Shown here in pieces: positions 33,415 to 45,185 of a stretch of DNA of 64,000 nucleotides. The stretch lies in NCBI GenBank assembly GCA_035079385.1, contig JAVHKY010000053.1, forward strand, positions 620,001 to 684,000, in the 5' to 3' direction. The position numbers and the translations under genes were made by a program. The first letter of the stretch is position 1, and each line of letters starts with the position of its first letter. The stretch is from Aspidiotus rigidus (Eukaryota > Arthropoda > Insecta > Hemiptera > Diaspididae). The notes beneath the pieces were generated by a model. The model did not search any database. It was not told the DNA's origin and saw nothing but the letters and a program-made list of their open reading frames with translations.

Positions 33415-36400
33415 CGAAAAAATCCGACGTCACGTTTTTCCTTCACGCAATCACCCCCAACACAAACCATGTTTGGATTTCTTAAATCTACCGAGAGCTG
33501 TTATCATTAGTAAGAAATATCTCAGTCTGAACCTGACAGCCACGCTAAAAGACATTTCCACCTTTGAGAGTTGATTTCACCCTGGATGAGTTTTAGGGGT
33601 GGTATTTTTTGTGATGCTATGTTGGAGGGTGTTGAGATCGATAGCGTGTACCAGAGTGAAATATTGAGGCAGTGACATAGATCGTGCGCGTATTTTGATC
33701 AAATACCCACATGTCTCAGGACTGACCTACCCTAATAAAGGAGTTGAAAAAAATTTTGACTTTCGACTTAGGGGCTGCATATAATACCTCTCCCTCTCCT
33801 ATCATGTAGAGTTCGAAAGTCAAACGTTAACATTTTCCCAAATCCCTCTCCTCTCATATAAGTTCTTAAACCAATTCGCCCCGAAGAGCAGTTTCCATGC
33901 GCTCCTTGTTCAACATTGTTAAGGAAGCGATCGGTTTTACAAGCCTGCCTTCTGTTTCATATACTTATACATGTAAGACTGTACTTTGGTACAGCTCACG
34001 AAATACAACAATACTTCTGAGACTGCAGTGATAAACACTGCATCAACAAAAAGTTCACAGTTCCGATTGTGTGCTAACGACATGTCGTAGCTCGGAAGAT
34101 GAAAACATCAACCGTCCTGTACTAACTAATATACCTACGCCTGCCAAACCTCTCTGCGAGTAGCGCAGTTACCGAGATTGCGGCGTGACGGAATCTTACA
34201 TACATCCAAAACTTTCTCCTTCAAGTTTCCTCACATTTACGGGTCAGAGATAGGCTTAATAGTGGAAATTTTTTCAAGTTTCTGAAATAAGTCGAAGTCC
34301 TCTCTCGGAACTTCAATTTGCTGGAAGGACGTCGAAAAATGAAGAGTCTAAGCTAGATAGATGAACATGTACAATTTTTGTCTCTCAAGTCATGTGTTTG
34401 AGGAGTAAGATTTGGAAAGATATTGACCTTCGAGTCAGTTACGTATTCAAGAGGGAGGGACGATTGGGATCACGTTATTGATTTAGCTAGTAAACTTTCT
34501 TTTCCCAGTTGAATTTTTATCTTCAAAATTTTTGAGACTCACTCTCCCAAAGCAAATTTCTAAGGTAGGAACTTGTGAAATTTTCATCCGAGAATTCGTT
34601 AGAATGCACGAAATTCTAATTCATACCACATGAAATGGAAAATGTTCAAGCTTCTCGGGTAGTATGATCGAAGAACCACAAACTTTATCTTTCATTCAAA
34701 TTCACTCGTTGACTCCTTACTTGGTATATTATTTTAACGACTTATTTCCACGAAGTATGAGTTTTTGTTTAAACTTGACAGCGTGAGGAAGAGCGACATT
34801 ATTTGCTTTGCGAATTAATTCAACGAACACTCGATCGTTACATCGGCGCGGTGTCAACTTTGTGTAGATAATAATGTTCGAGGTTTAGACACAGAATTGA
34901 CTTCGAGAAAACAAAATGACTCGACAAAAACCTTCCAACATTTTTTCCTAAGTCAACACAACAACAACAACAACAAAAGGTTAGCGGTATACAGGTGCTA
35001 TACTTCTAATTGACTCGTTGAGGACGTGAACTACCTGCGCTTAAGAGCCTACGTGATCATTTTTCTCTTCGTTCGCTAATTCAAATTAGTGTAAATAGAA
35101 GGCTAATTTTGAAATTTAAAAAATTGAGGTAGGATAGTCGCGTTTGATTTCTAGACAGAAATTGTTAGTCATTCTCATCTTGTAACTTACAACAACTACG
35201 GAAGTGTCCGATTTCTACCAAATATGGAGTATGATTGGTTTTCATTATAATCATCTACAGCTACCTGGAAATGATAAAATGTAGGTCTTGTGAGCGGGGA
35301 AGGGAGTATGATTGCGAGATGAGAATATGTATAGTTGAGCAAACAGAGACCCTCCTTCCTCTTACGAAAGTTTGCATACCGTTCATTCATTTCGTGAAAA
35401 TCTTTGTCAGTGCTGAAAAAGAAGAAGGAATAGGAGCACATCTGCCGTTGAAGTTGAACGAAGTCCACTTTTTTTACAACGTAGTTTAAAGTTCGATGTT
35501 CCGGCTGACTGATTCTGTGTTTGGGGTGCAGAGTCCACAGATTTGGATGAACAACTGGAGTCGAAGTAAAGACAATTTATAATTGTACATTAATGAAAAC
35601 GGGCTATGTGCGGCCCAATTAGGTCTCTATTGGAACGATTAACATAATCAAAAGAAGGTATAGGATTGGGAAACAGAAGGGGAACGGAGTAATATTCATT
35701 CTGTGATGACGTCATTAAGTGTAGGAATTAATCTTACTGTCACTTCCTCTAGTCATCTTTTTCAATCTCAATTGTCAACATTGACGCTGATGTACACAGG
35801 ATTGCGAACTGTTTCTCGCGAACTAATGCATTTCTATAGTTAGCTTATGTCATCAACTTCGCCTCGTCTCAAACAAGTTGGCTAAGTAAGACGAAAATTT
35901 GTCAAGCGCGAAGAAATTTTAGACAATTTTTATAATATTTTGCACAAGATGTTACGAAAATCAGCATTGAATCTGATGAAATCTACTTCGTATAAGGAAC
36001 GAAATTTAGTTGGCATTCATTCCCATCCGATCCTTTTAATATGATTTATCACGCACTTTTCGACAGGCTCCAAATATACAGAACTTGAAGTCTAAATTTC
36101 CTCGTAATTATCCTTCATTACCTTTTCCTCCATTTTGTAAGCTTTCTCACTCGCTTCTTCCATTTTAAATACAATGATGTTCATTTTTCGTCATATCTTA
36201 ATGGGCCGTAAAGACGTAATTTTTGGATGTTCTCCAATTAGTAGATCTTTCGAGTGACACCGGTATACAGACCTTACCGCCACAGCCACCCTGCAAGGTA
36301 AACACAGTGTAAACACGCTATCGCGAAATACCACTTCCGTAGCCTGCGTAGGAAAAAAAGCTACACCGAAAGAAATATTTTAAACTGTTCGCTCAGCATG

Positions 36401-36890
36401 GCACATTTCTTTCTTCGTGCTGTTGCGCGCCGGCAATGTGTGCAATTAAAAAACAGAAGCCGGCGAAGATCAGCTGATCTGGATGTATTGCAGTGTTTGT
36501 GATGTATAGCACGTGACCTATACAACGAACGTTCGGTTGACTTTTATTGATCGAATGCCAGCCATAAAGTTGACGACTGCGAATGCTAATGACAGTTCTG
36601 ATGATGGGAAAATATTTCCCCGTTGTCTGCGCGGTTACATTTTCGCGGATTTGTGACGACCCTGCGCAATATTTGAAAAAAACGAGCGACTAAATCATGT
36701 TCAAGAAAAATGCTACAGATTTTATAACTAAGATGAATTATTCGCAACTGGCGATGTACACATAAAGTATAAAGTTGTACGAAAACGTGAATGGATCAGG
36801 AGAAAAATCTCGCTGCTCGTATGCGTTTGAGGTGAGTGGAAAACTCATTTGTGACATGTTTCATATCCCTCCTCTACCGCTAAACTAATT
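33415..36890. other. No gene recognised
   Basis: A degraded family B-like piece with CTCTCCTATCATGTAGAG and TTAAGGAAGCGATCGG lies at 33740-33950, and a (CAA)n microsatellite at 34957-34977. The rest is complex, apparently single-copy sequence with no frame carrying a recognisable domain. A perfect 14-base palindrome AGATCAGCTGATCT near 36468 is too short to interpret. Confidence 0.4.
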
Positions 36891-36929
36891 TAAAATTCAT
36901 GGATTCTTAAACGAAGTTGAGCGATGAGT

Positions 36930-37651
36930 GTCAGAGAACGTGTTTAATGGGGTGCGTGGGGTCTGAAAAATGTCGACTTACCAGATCTATGACGTGATCA
37001 GATCATTTACAATAGGAGGCAACCTTGAAAAAAAAAATGACGTCATCAAATTAAGATGTCACGGACAATAGGAGATAAATAAGATTGAATCCTCAAAGGT
37101 ACGAGCCATTTTATAATTGAGGGTTGGATGGCACATAGGCACGTAGTTACTGTTACGTGCCTATGTGCCATCCAACCCTCAATTATGACAATAGGAGACT
37201 TTTAAAAAACTAATCTATGACGTCATCAGATTGTGACGTTACAAGATTGACCTAAAAGTCATCAAATTGAGAGGTCACAGACCCGGACTTTGAAACTATA
37301 CACAATAGTAGACTTTCTCGCCTCCAAGCTATACAGATGGGGATAGGAACTTGGAAATAAGTTGTGACGTCACAAGGCTGACTTATGACGTCATCATTTA
37401 GAATAAGAGGGGAACTTCGAAAAAACGTGATCTATGGCGTCATCAGATGGTGACAAGGCTGACCTATGACGTCATCAAATTGAGACGTCACGGACAATAG
37501 GAGACTTTTAAAAAAACTTATCTATGACGTCATCATTTATAATAGGAGAGGGACTCTGATAAACCTGATCTATGACGTCATAAGATTGTGCCGTCACAAG
37601 ACTGACCTAAAACGTCATCAAATTGAGACGTCACAGACCCAGACTTTGAAA
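36930..37651. repeat. Satellite E (TGACGTCA-rich), first block
   Basis: Degenerate units contain CTATGACGTCATCA, TGTGACGTCACAAGGCTGAC, AATTGAGACGTCAC and ACACAATAGGAGACTTT at irregular spacing. About seven exact TGACGTCA octamers occur in this block. The array resumes at 39308 and 40922 after insertions, so it was once continuous. Confidence 0.75.
37113..37186. repeat. Perfect 33-bp hairpin
   Basis: Arms 37113-37145 and 37154-37186 are exact reverse complements separated by eight bases; the inner arm reads GGCACATAGGCACGTA. It lies within satellite E. A perfect stem this long implies recent origin or conversion, and transcription across it would give a very stable stem-loop. Confidence 0.85.
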
Positions 37652-37659
37652 CTCTGCAT

Positions 37660-39307
37660 CAGTGTTTCTCAACCTTTCTTATATCGCGGCACATTTTTCC
37701 ATGAGACGATATTACTGCGGCACAGCATTTCCAGAACTCCAAATTGTATCGAAAATTTTTGTGCGTTTTGACATTTTCATGTCTCTACTGACTTCCTCCT
37801 CCTAATTTCAGAATTTGTGGTCTTCAAGATGGCTATATGAGGCCGCATCCTTCTTTCTCTCTACTACGGTTCCGGGAAATAAGAGCTTTGATCTTCCACC
37901 GGGACTCAAAAAAATTTTGCCGCCAAAATACGCAAAAGTGTCTGAATATTTCCTGCATTTACTGGAAACCCTTTGGGCTCTTCTAATTCCGAAATTTATG
38001 AGGAAACATAAAACATAATCTGTATTTGACCAAGTTGCAAAATATTGTTGATTTTCATGGCAGTGAGTGCAGGTTTTGACTCAAGTTTAAGTAATCATAA
38101 CTGGAACTGATATCATTCAAGAATTGGAACACATCGGTCAGATAGTGCTTATCATCACTTTTTCGAGTAATTTCATTATTGAAATAATTGATTTAAATTA
38201 AAAAATATATATATTATATCAATTAATAAATAAAAAAAATTATTGAAAAATGATTTTAAAAATTAATTAATTAATTAATTATTATTAAAAAAATTGATAG
38301 TTAATATTTTGATTATAATAAAAATTAAAATCATTATTAATAAATAAATTATAAATTTAATTTATATCAATTAAATTAAATACAAAATACACAATTCATT
38401 TTATCTATGTTATTGAAATAAATATTTTAAATTATTTTTTAATAAAAGTTTCTATTTAATTATATTTAAATTGAATTTTTTTCATATCATTAATAAATCT
38501 AATTATCTTATTTCTTCAAGTATACATTTTATAATTTTCAGATTATGTATACAGAATATTAATTTTTAAATTTGAAATTTAATTTTTAATTGCTTTTGAA
38601 AAGTTTGATTTTTAAATTATGAGTTTAATAACAAACTATTGGCTTTATTTTTAATTTTAATTTTTAATTAATTTCAAATATCAATAAATTATTATTAAAA
38701 ATTCAATTATCATTTATTTAATTAATTTAATATTGTATTTTTTAAATTAGAAATTTTGTCTATAATTATTAATAGAATTTTTTTATTTTATAACTTTTTG
38801 TTGATAAACTATTTCAAAATACAATAAAATCAGAGAAAATAATATATCTTCGGGGTGTTCCATTTAAACCTATATGTGATTCATTCATGAACATTGCCAT
38901 CAATAAATATTAAAATAGATTGTACCTCTAATCTATTAAGTAGAACTACACACTAAATTATATAAATTCCTTTAATATAATTTTATTAATTCGACATTGA
39001 GGTAACAAATTTAAAATATTTTATTTAATCATCCTGTTATCCTTAAAGATATAATTAACGATTTAATTATTTAAATTGATTTCCTTATTCAAATTAATAA
39101 ATTGAATTTCAAAAAATTACTTTGTACTAAGAATTGAAATTAATTTTGTTTTATAAAATTATTTAATTGGAAAATATTTATTTATATTAATAAAATATTT
39201 TTAATTTATTTAATTAAAATAATAACATTTTTGTCAAATTATAATTTTAGTTCATATTAATTCATGTTTTTGATAAAACTTTTGCAACATACCTGAGGTA
39301 AACACTG
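37660..39307. mobile_element. hAT-type non-autonomous element in satellite E
   Basis: The left end CAGTGTTTCTCAACCTTTCT is the well-known hAT (Charlie-like) terminus. The right end is the inverted TACCTGAGGTAAACACTG. Eight bases outside each end are CTCTGCAT (37652-37659) and CTCTACAC (39308-39315), matching at six of eight positions as an aged 8-bp TSD. Satellite E consensus continues across the gap (AAACT-TACACAATAGGAGAC). The left 500 bases have normal composition. From about 38180 to 39285 the element is extremely AT-rich. No transposase frame is present. Confidence 0.8.
38985..39285. pseudogene. Possible mitochondrial 16S rRNA fragment (NUMT)
   Basis: Within the AT-rich part of the hAT element, CGACATTGAGGTAAC is followed after about 30 bases by CCTGTTATCCTTAAAG. 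About 240 bases later comes CATGTTTTTGATAAAA. These resemble, in order and orientation, three conserved landmarks of the antisense strand of insect mitochondrial large-subunit rRNA (ACATCGAGGTCGC, CGCTGTTATCCCTAA, CATGTTTTTGATAAACAGG). CTACACACTAAATTATAT upstream also fits. Spacing is shorter than usual and similarity is only local, so a chance match in AT-rich DNA is not excluded. Confidence 0.4.
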
Positions 39308-39924
39308 CTCTACACAATAGGAGACTTTTAAAAAACTGATCTATGACGTCATAAAATTGTGACGTCACAGGCCTCGCCTCCAAGCTATATGGGTGGGGAT
39401 AGGGACTTGGAAATAAGTTGTGACGTCACAAGGCTGACTTATGACGTCATCATTTACAATAAGAGGGGAACTTTGAAAGAAGGTGATCTATAGCTTCATC
39501 AGATGGTGACAAGGCTGACCTATGACGTCATCAAATTGAGATATCACAGACAATAGGAGACTTGAGGCAAGGTGTTTAAAAAGGGGTGTGCTCAGCTCAA
39601 TGTAAACAACAAGGCGCTACATCAGCCGATCTCTATTTAAAACAATGTAAAAACGGAAGTGAGTGACGTCACCCGGTTCCGCGTCCCATGTAACTTTAAA
39701 TGTGCATGCGGGTTGCATTTTGGTTTTGTTTACAATTGAACTGAGCACACCTCTTTTGCAAACACCTTGGACTTGAGGAAACTGATCTATGATGTCGTAA
39801 TTTATAATAGGAGGGGGACTCTGAAAAAAACTGATCTATGACGTCATCATATTGTGACGTCACAAGGCTGACCTATGAAGTCATCAAATTGAAACGTCAC
39901 AGACCCGGACTTTAAAACTATACA
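39308..39924. repeat. Satellite E, second block
   Basis: The same TGACGTCA-containing units as 36930-37651, with about seven exact octamers. It is interrupted by a MITE at 39568-39769. Confidence 0.7.
39568..39769. mobile_element. MITE with 9-bp target-site duplication
   Basis: This 202-bp element has inverted ends of about 29 bases, CAAGGTGTTT...GTGTGCTCAG on the left and the complement ending AAACACCTTG on the right. The nine bases GACTTGAGG lie exactly on both sides (39559-39567 and 39770-39778). Nine-base duplications are typical of Mutator-like elements. Its ends differ from those of the MULE at 5396. It contains no coding sequence. Confidence 0.85.
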
Positions 39925-40921
39925 CAATGGATCAATTTTCCGTTACGTCACAGTATCGATAAATCGCAGAATATATAGGATTGACACACACGTAACATTG
40001 AATTTATATCAACAGTGGCAAATTTAGAGGAATGAAAATTTAAAATTTAAAACTTAAAAATTTAAAATCGAAAAACTAACGAAAAGCAGTATTCTTAAAA
40101 AACGATAAACCTCAAAAAGGGTTAAAATTAAACCAAAACATATAAAATTTTTGTTTGTCTTTTTTAATTTCTAAATTTTATATATTTTGGTTTAATTATT
40201 TTAAGCCTTTTTGTGGTTTATCATTTTTTGAAAATATCTACTGCTTTTTGTTGGTTTTTCGATTTTAAATTTTCTAGTTTTAAATTTTTAGTTTTCATTC
40301 CTCTAAATTTGCCACTATTAATATAAATTCAATGTTATGTGTGTGTGTCAATCCTTTTGAAATATGTGACTGAGGATGATAAGAGGGACCTTAGTGGGCA
40401 AGACATCAATTTTCCTGTTTATGATAGTTCTTTACACTCTTTCACATGGTGTAATCAGGAAAAATCAATTTTTTTGCCCACTAAGGTCCCTTTTCTCATC
40501 CTCGGTCACATATAATGTCGACTCGTACTCATGAGGAGAAGGTTTCTTTCAAATCGCGCAAAATGCTGCATGCTGAAGTTCCTTCAAGTCTTTGTTTACT
40601 TTTTTACCAATGGAATTTCCCATAAGCGAAAGTATTGTTCCAAAAATCGATGAATATTTTTTTGAAAATAGAAAATAAATAAGGAATGGGAGTGTTTCTA
40701 TCATAATCTAGAAGCTTTATACTTTCAAGAAATTGACCTCTACTACCTTATTAATGTGTTCTGTTTTCAAAATATTGATGTTTTCAGAACGTTTGTTTCG
40801 CTTATGGGAAATTACATTGAAAAGAATGGTAAACAAAGACTGAAGGAACTTCAGCAAGCAGCATTTTGCGATATTTTGCAATCTGTCAATATTGTGACGT
40901 AGTTAGGAAATTAGTCCATTG
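39925..40921. mobile_element. Three-lobed foldback element, about 1 kb
   Basis: Outer ends pair (CAATGGATCAATTTTCCG with TTACGTCACA on the left; inverted TGTGACGTAGTTAGGAAATT plus AGTCCATTG on the right). Between them three separate inverted repeats follow one another. Lobe 1: 39985-40060 with 40265-40355 (TTGACACACACGTAACATTG). Lobe 2: 40358-40420 with 40440-40512 (GGGACCTTAGTGGGCAA). Lobe 3: 40545-40640 with 40795-40880 (GAAGTTCCTTCAAGTCTTTG). The flanks rejoin as satellite E (TATACACAAT and GGAGACTTTAAAAAACTG), which supports insertion of the whole as one unit. No frame of interest is present. Confidence 0.75.
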
Positions 40922-41030
40922 GAGACTTTAAAAAACTGATCTATGACGTCATCAGATTGTGACGTCACAGGCCTCGCCTCCAAGACGTCCAAGCTATATA
41001 TGGATGGAAACTTTCAAAAAACCTGATCTT
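40922..41030. repeat. Satellite E, third block
   Basis: GATCTATGACGTCATCAG and TGTGACGTCACAGGCC continue the array after the foldback. It fades out by about 41030. Confidence 0.65.
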
Positions 41031-41039
41031 TTGAAAAAA

Positions 41040-43780
41040 TGACTCAGAATGGTGCATACTCATCTCAAGCCGATGCATCCTCTCAATCTTTATATTCTCA
41101 CTCCGGAATAACAGAATACTCCTCAATCGAAGTGCACTGAACTAAAAGTATGCTCTAAAATGACATAACGACGATGGACAAACAGCCATACAGTCCTTGC
41201 TGCGATTAGTGGTTCGTAAATAAATAAATTAGGAAAAAATCTATGATGAACTGTTATGGCCAGAAATTAAGAAAGCCTGGTTTGTGATGGTTCATAGCCC
41301 ATTCCATCCCATCAGTAAACACCCTTTATATTGTTTGACTAACGTCTTGCGTTCGTGACGTAGTTTCTTTATTGCCTAGTCCAAGTTGATGATGGAAGAT
41401 GAAGTCGCACATCTGACTTATGCGAGCAACATCTCGCTGTCAGTTCTCAGAGGAATTTGAGCTCGTTGTAAATTGTCAGCTTCACAAGAGAGTTGTTGTC
41501 GCCTGTCACGGGGTGAGAAGTAGCGAATACTTTTCAACTCATCCATTTTGATATGACCTCCTTATACGTGAAGAAAAAAACTATGTAGTTGCACTCGGAG
41601 TGCGAAGTTTACGAAAAGAGTTATCACCGCCAACGATATAGGAAGAAGAAGACGAAGCGAGGGTGCGAACTCTCGAAATTTCCGTACGGTTCGTAAAAAT
41701 TTGACGACGTTAAACCTGTTTCGCGCGAGCGCGTCTTTAATAAATCGTAAAAGGCGGAAAAATTATAGAAATTTATATTCGAACGTTTCCGAATTTCAAG
41801 GTTTAATCCGAAAACCGTTGACCCATAATATTATTAAAAAAAAAAAAAAAAAAAAAACTCGTGTACGTACGAGTCGGTATTCGTATATATACGTCGTCAA
41901 AGTCATGGGCACGTAACGCCTCATCGCGATGTTGAAATCAACGCCAAAAAAGTGAGATTGCAGGAAAAAGAAGCGAAGACTCATTTTGTTTTTCAAAAAT
42001 AGTCACGAAAGATGCGGAGATACGTATTAGATTACCTTCTAAACGAGTAAAGCTTATCGTGATGCGTTTTGATGACAGCTAGGCGTGGAAAATATTGTGC
42101 ATTACTCGCGGTGCAAAGCGGCGAAAATACACCCATTATATAAATTGATTTCGACGCGACTCATTTTGCTTACGCGGATGAGATATCATTCGAATAAATA
42201 GCTCTGAAAGCAGCTGAAACGAGATGTCTCAATTCTCATTTGTACGTCGTTACGTACAATAATAATTATTAATTGTAGGCAATATTTCTCGAATGTGCCT
42301 GATTAATAAGAAGGGTGACGCTGCGGGTGGTCTTCGCGTCTCGTCTATTAGCCTACCTCTCGTTCGCGTGTGTCCGAATTGCAATACACCTAGAAATTGT
42401 AAAATTTTTCGTTTCAAGTATCGAACAATATAGTGCTTGTGGTTCGCTAATTTGGAAAATTACGATCCGAAAGCGTTTCGAGTATTCTCAAACGATATAT
42501 GAACTACAATTCTCTCTGTCCCAACGCGTGTAGCTGAGATGTAGGAAAATTACCATAGGCGAATAAACCTTCGAGTACAGATGTTTTAATAAGATGCTGC
42601 CCGACCTTTTTTCTCTCTCTCTCTCTCTCTGTCGTCTACATGTCGTGTATTTGTAAATAATAAGCCTACGTAAATTTCTGAAGTGTGCCAGCATCACGAT
42701 GAATCCGTTGTCGAAAATCCTTCGACTTCGCGACTATAATATCGTTCAGATATTTTTCGAGCTTGGATATTAGCTACGATAGGAGACATGTTAATTACCT
42801 GGTTGCATTGTCACCGTCTGGAGCGAAAATCAAATACACGACAACTCGAATGATGAGACACCCATTTCTCTAGCTTACGTCTGATGATGGACGTAGAAAA
42901 CAATGGAACAATTTGTACGAAAATACGAAGAATGGTAAGGAGGAAATTACGACGACAATGGATACAGGGCCGTAGGCAGAACCGACTTCACGATCGGAAT
43001 AAGCGATATATAAATTTTGATTTATAATGCGCGGGTTCGAGCGCACACGCCAGCGCAACAATTTAATCAAACATCTCGGAAGATTCTCAAAGATTAATTG
43101 TATTAAGAGTTGAGAACTAATGTACGCAGAGACATGAATTGCTATATTCATTCCAATATATTATCGGTTTAATATTTTTCTATTGTTTTTATCGTACGAT
43201 ATTGAAGAAAATCGTGCTTAAAAGCCCATGTAAAACTGGGGCATTGGGAGAAAAACAGTTTTTCGCTTTAAAACTTTAACAATTCATGTCAAGTACAGCA
43301 TATCTATGAAAATAGAAGACTTACGAGTTCTAGAGAAACAGATAGCATACCACGACTTTTTCTCGTGCAATACTTGAGTTGAGTGCGAAGGAAAACAATG
43401 AATAACCATAGTTAGAATATTTTTGGAAGTCAAGATAGGATTACCAACTCAACCCTACAAAGGCGGAGAAGAACAGGAGTCTTCTCGAGAATTTTCTTTT
43501 TTTCGAAACGGGGAGTGGCAAGTGGATTGAATAGTACATTAAAATCAAACGTCAGATATTTCCAACTAATTATGTTTACATTTTGACGTGCAAGTTCTTG
43601 AGACTGGCAAAAATTTGTGCCAATAGGTGCCGAGAAAGTATAACCACAAACAAACGCATAAAAACGTTCACTTTAATCGTGCATTAACACTTGTTGCATT
43701 AACTTGCATTTTGCAGTGATATGAGCATGGTTTTAAAAGTATATGTGGCTTACAACAAGAAATAATTTGAATTTTTTTCA
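41040..43780. other. No gene recognised; probably unique host DNA
   Basis: Complex sequence with locally higher CpG content (41600-42500). It holds an A21 run at 41837-41857 and a (TC)n microsatellite at 42608-42631. No frame shows a domain. The composition resembles that around the FGF exon more than the repeat fields. Confidence 0.4.
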
Positions 43781-43784
43781 AGGT

Positions 43785-43925
43785 ATCAAGAGAAGTACCA
43801 TCCTGAAGGGTGTGCGTCGGCCGTTGGGAAAGGCCAGAATGGTGTACAACAGATTGCATATATTCTCCCCAAGTTTGGTATACCAGTAGTTACTTTGCGA
43901 CGCTTGTCAGGTGTGCGTAGGTAGT
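43785..43925 (+). other. Possible helix-turn-helix exon fragment (weak)
   Basis: A plus-strand frame after a T-rich CAAG acceptor-like sequence reads VGKGQNGVQQIAYILPKFGI followed by PVVTLRR. This recalls the pipsqueak/pogo N-terminal helix-turn-helix (A...G.....A...FGIP..TL). It is short and unsupported by a second domain nearby; the Tigger tail at 54190 is 10 kb away. Confidence 0.3.
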
Positions 43926-44419
43926 CTTTATAAAGAATGACTTCACAAAACTTCACAAAAAAGTTGCTCAAAACTCCATTTATAGAGGAATTTTTTTGAT
44001 CTTCAAATTTTTGATCCAAAAAAATTTTACAGCGTCAAAAAATAGACAAATTTTCAATGATTTTAAAGTGAAATGAAAAGTTGATTAAAGAAAATTTTCT
44101 AATTCTGCTTTGATACCGTCTTCAATTGAATCTTTCTAAAAAATTAGAAAGATTCATTGAAAACTCGAGCAGTGAAAAACTTTTTTCACAATAGTAACTG
44201 AAAAAGATGATTTCAAGCTATTTTTCTTCCCATTTGAATTTTATTTGTATTCTTGCAGATTAAAATTTAGGGATGGTTATGGAGAATTGCAATGAACTTG
44301 AAATATTTAATCGGTAAAATAATTTTTTTAGGGAAATATATAAGTGCACGCCTCATAAAATTATATTGACCGCCAGTTCCCCTCCCGCCATAGAAAAAAA
44401 CTGACACGACGTTGAAACC
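43926..44419. other. No gene; small perfect hairpin at 44134-44163
   Basis: TGAATCTTTCTAA and its complement TTAGAAAGATTCA are separated by four A residues near 44134-44163. Nothing else was recognised here. Confidence 0.5.
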
Positions 44420-44995
44420 ATGACGGACACCATAAATGCACGCCAGGACTGGCACACGATCCGCATTTCAAAAGAAGATGATTTTGCTGCATTTATTGTG
44501 AGGAACTCCAGCCAGGATGGGCTTGACAGTAGAGACTGCCTCCCCATAATAAACCTCAAACTCCTTATGAGTGAGGTATGACTGTTCATGGAGGTGTTTT
44601 TCCCAGTTGTTCCACCCCGGAGGAATCAGTCGAGTCAGTTGGTTAATGCATTGGATTTCGAGCATTGTCGTGAGATCTTTACTGGTTGGTCAAATACTGA
44701 GGTTCGTCGTCAAAATAATATGATTCGCCAGAAGTATGATGCCAAGGGGATGCGCGGTAGTTATATGGATCAGTGCAATAGCCGCGGACGTTTCATTATT
44801 GACTGGTATTCAAGAGTTCGCCGTTTTGACAATATTCGCACTTCTGATCCTTCCCGTAATTTGCTAATTCCACTCTTCCTTTTCGCAGGCCCTTTTTGGC
44901 AATCAAGGTTCTTGATGGAGTCTAATCTTCAGGCCCATTTGGAGCTTCCTTTCGATCTTCAGGAAACTTTTCACGCTGCACAAGTCAAGTGGTAG
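44420..44995 (+). pseudogene. Retrocopied ORF of unknown family, one in-frame stop
   Basis: The start codon at 44420 begins a frame of 191 codons broken only by TGA at 44579-44581. Both halves are in the same frame. The protein has balanced, non-repetitive composition, with RQDWHTIRI near the start and FLFAGPFWQSRFLMESNLQ near the end. A 3' sequence of about 190 bases leads to an A run of about 17 (45186-45204), so it looks like a reverse-transcribed polyadenylated RNA. I do not recognise the family. The size and retro-inserted form would suit a processed host pseudogene or an endogenised RNA-virus gene, but no viral motif was identified. Confidence 0.5.
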
Positions 44996-45185
44996 TCGGA
45001 TGTTAATTTCGACTCTTTTCGGAGTTCGTTATTATGAAGGCAGGTACCATGTAGTCTTGAACTCAGATTTATTCAAGAAGCGGTTGGGCTTAGCCGTTGT
45101 AAATTATTTGAAAATTTACATTTGTTAATTGCATTAATATGTATCAATATTGTAATGCCTTTATGAAATATTATGGTGATGGTAA

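Noticed and set aside
36463..36480. AGATCAGCTGATCT palindrome as a regulatory site
   Set aside because: Short palindromes like this occur by chance, and no promoter or gene is recognisable beside it.
44420..44995. Assignment of the retrocopy to a specific RNA-virus family
   Set aside because: No nucleoprotein, capsid or polymerase motif could be identified with confidence, so naming a family would be guesswork.
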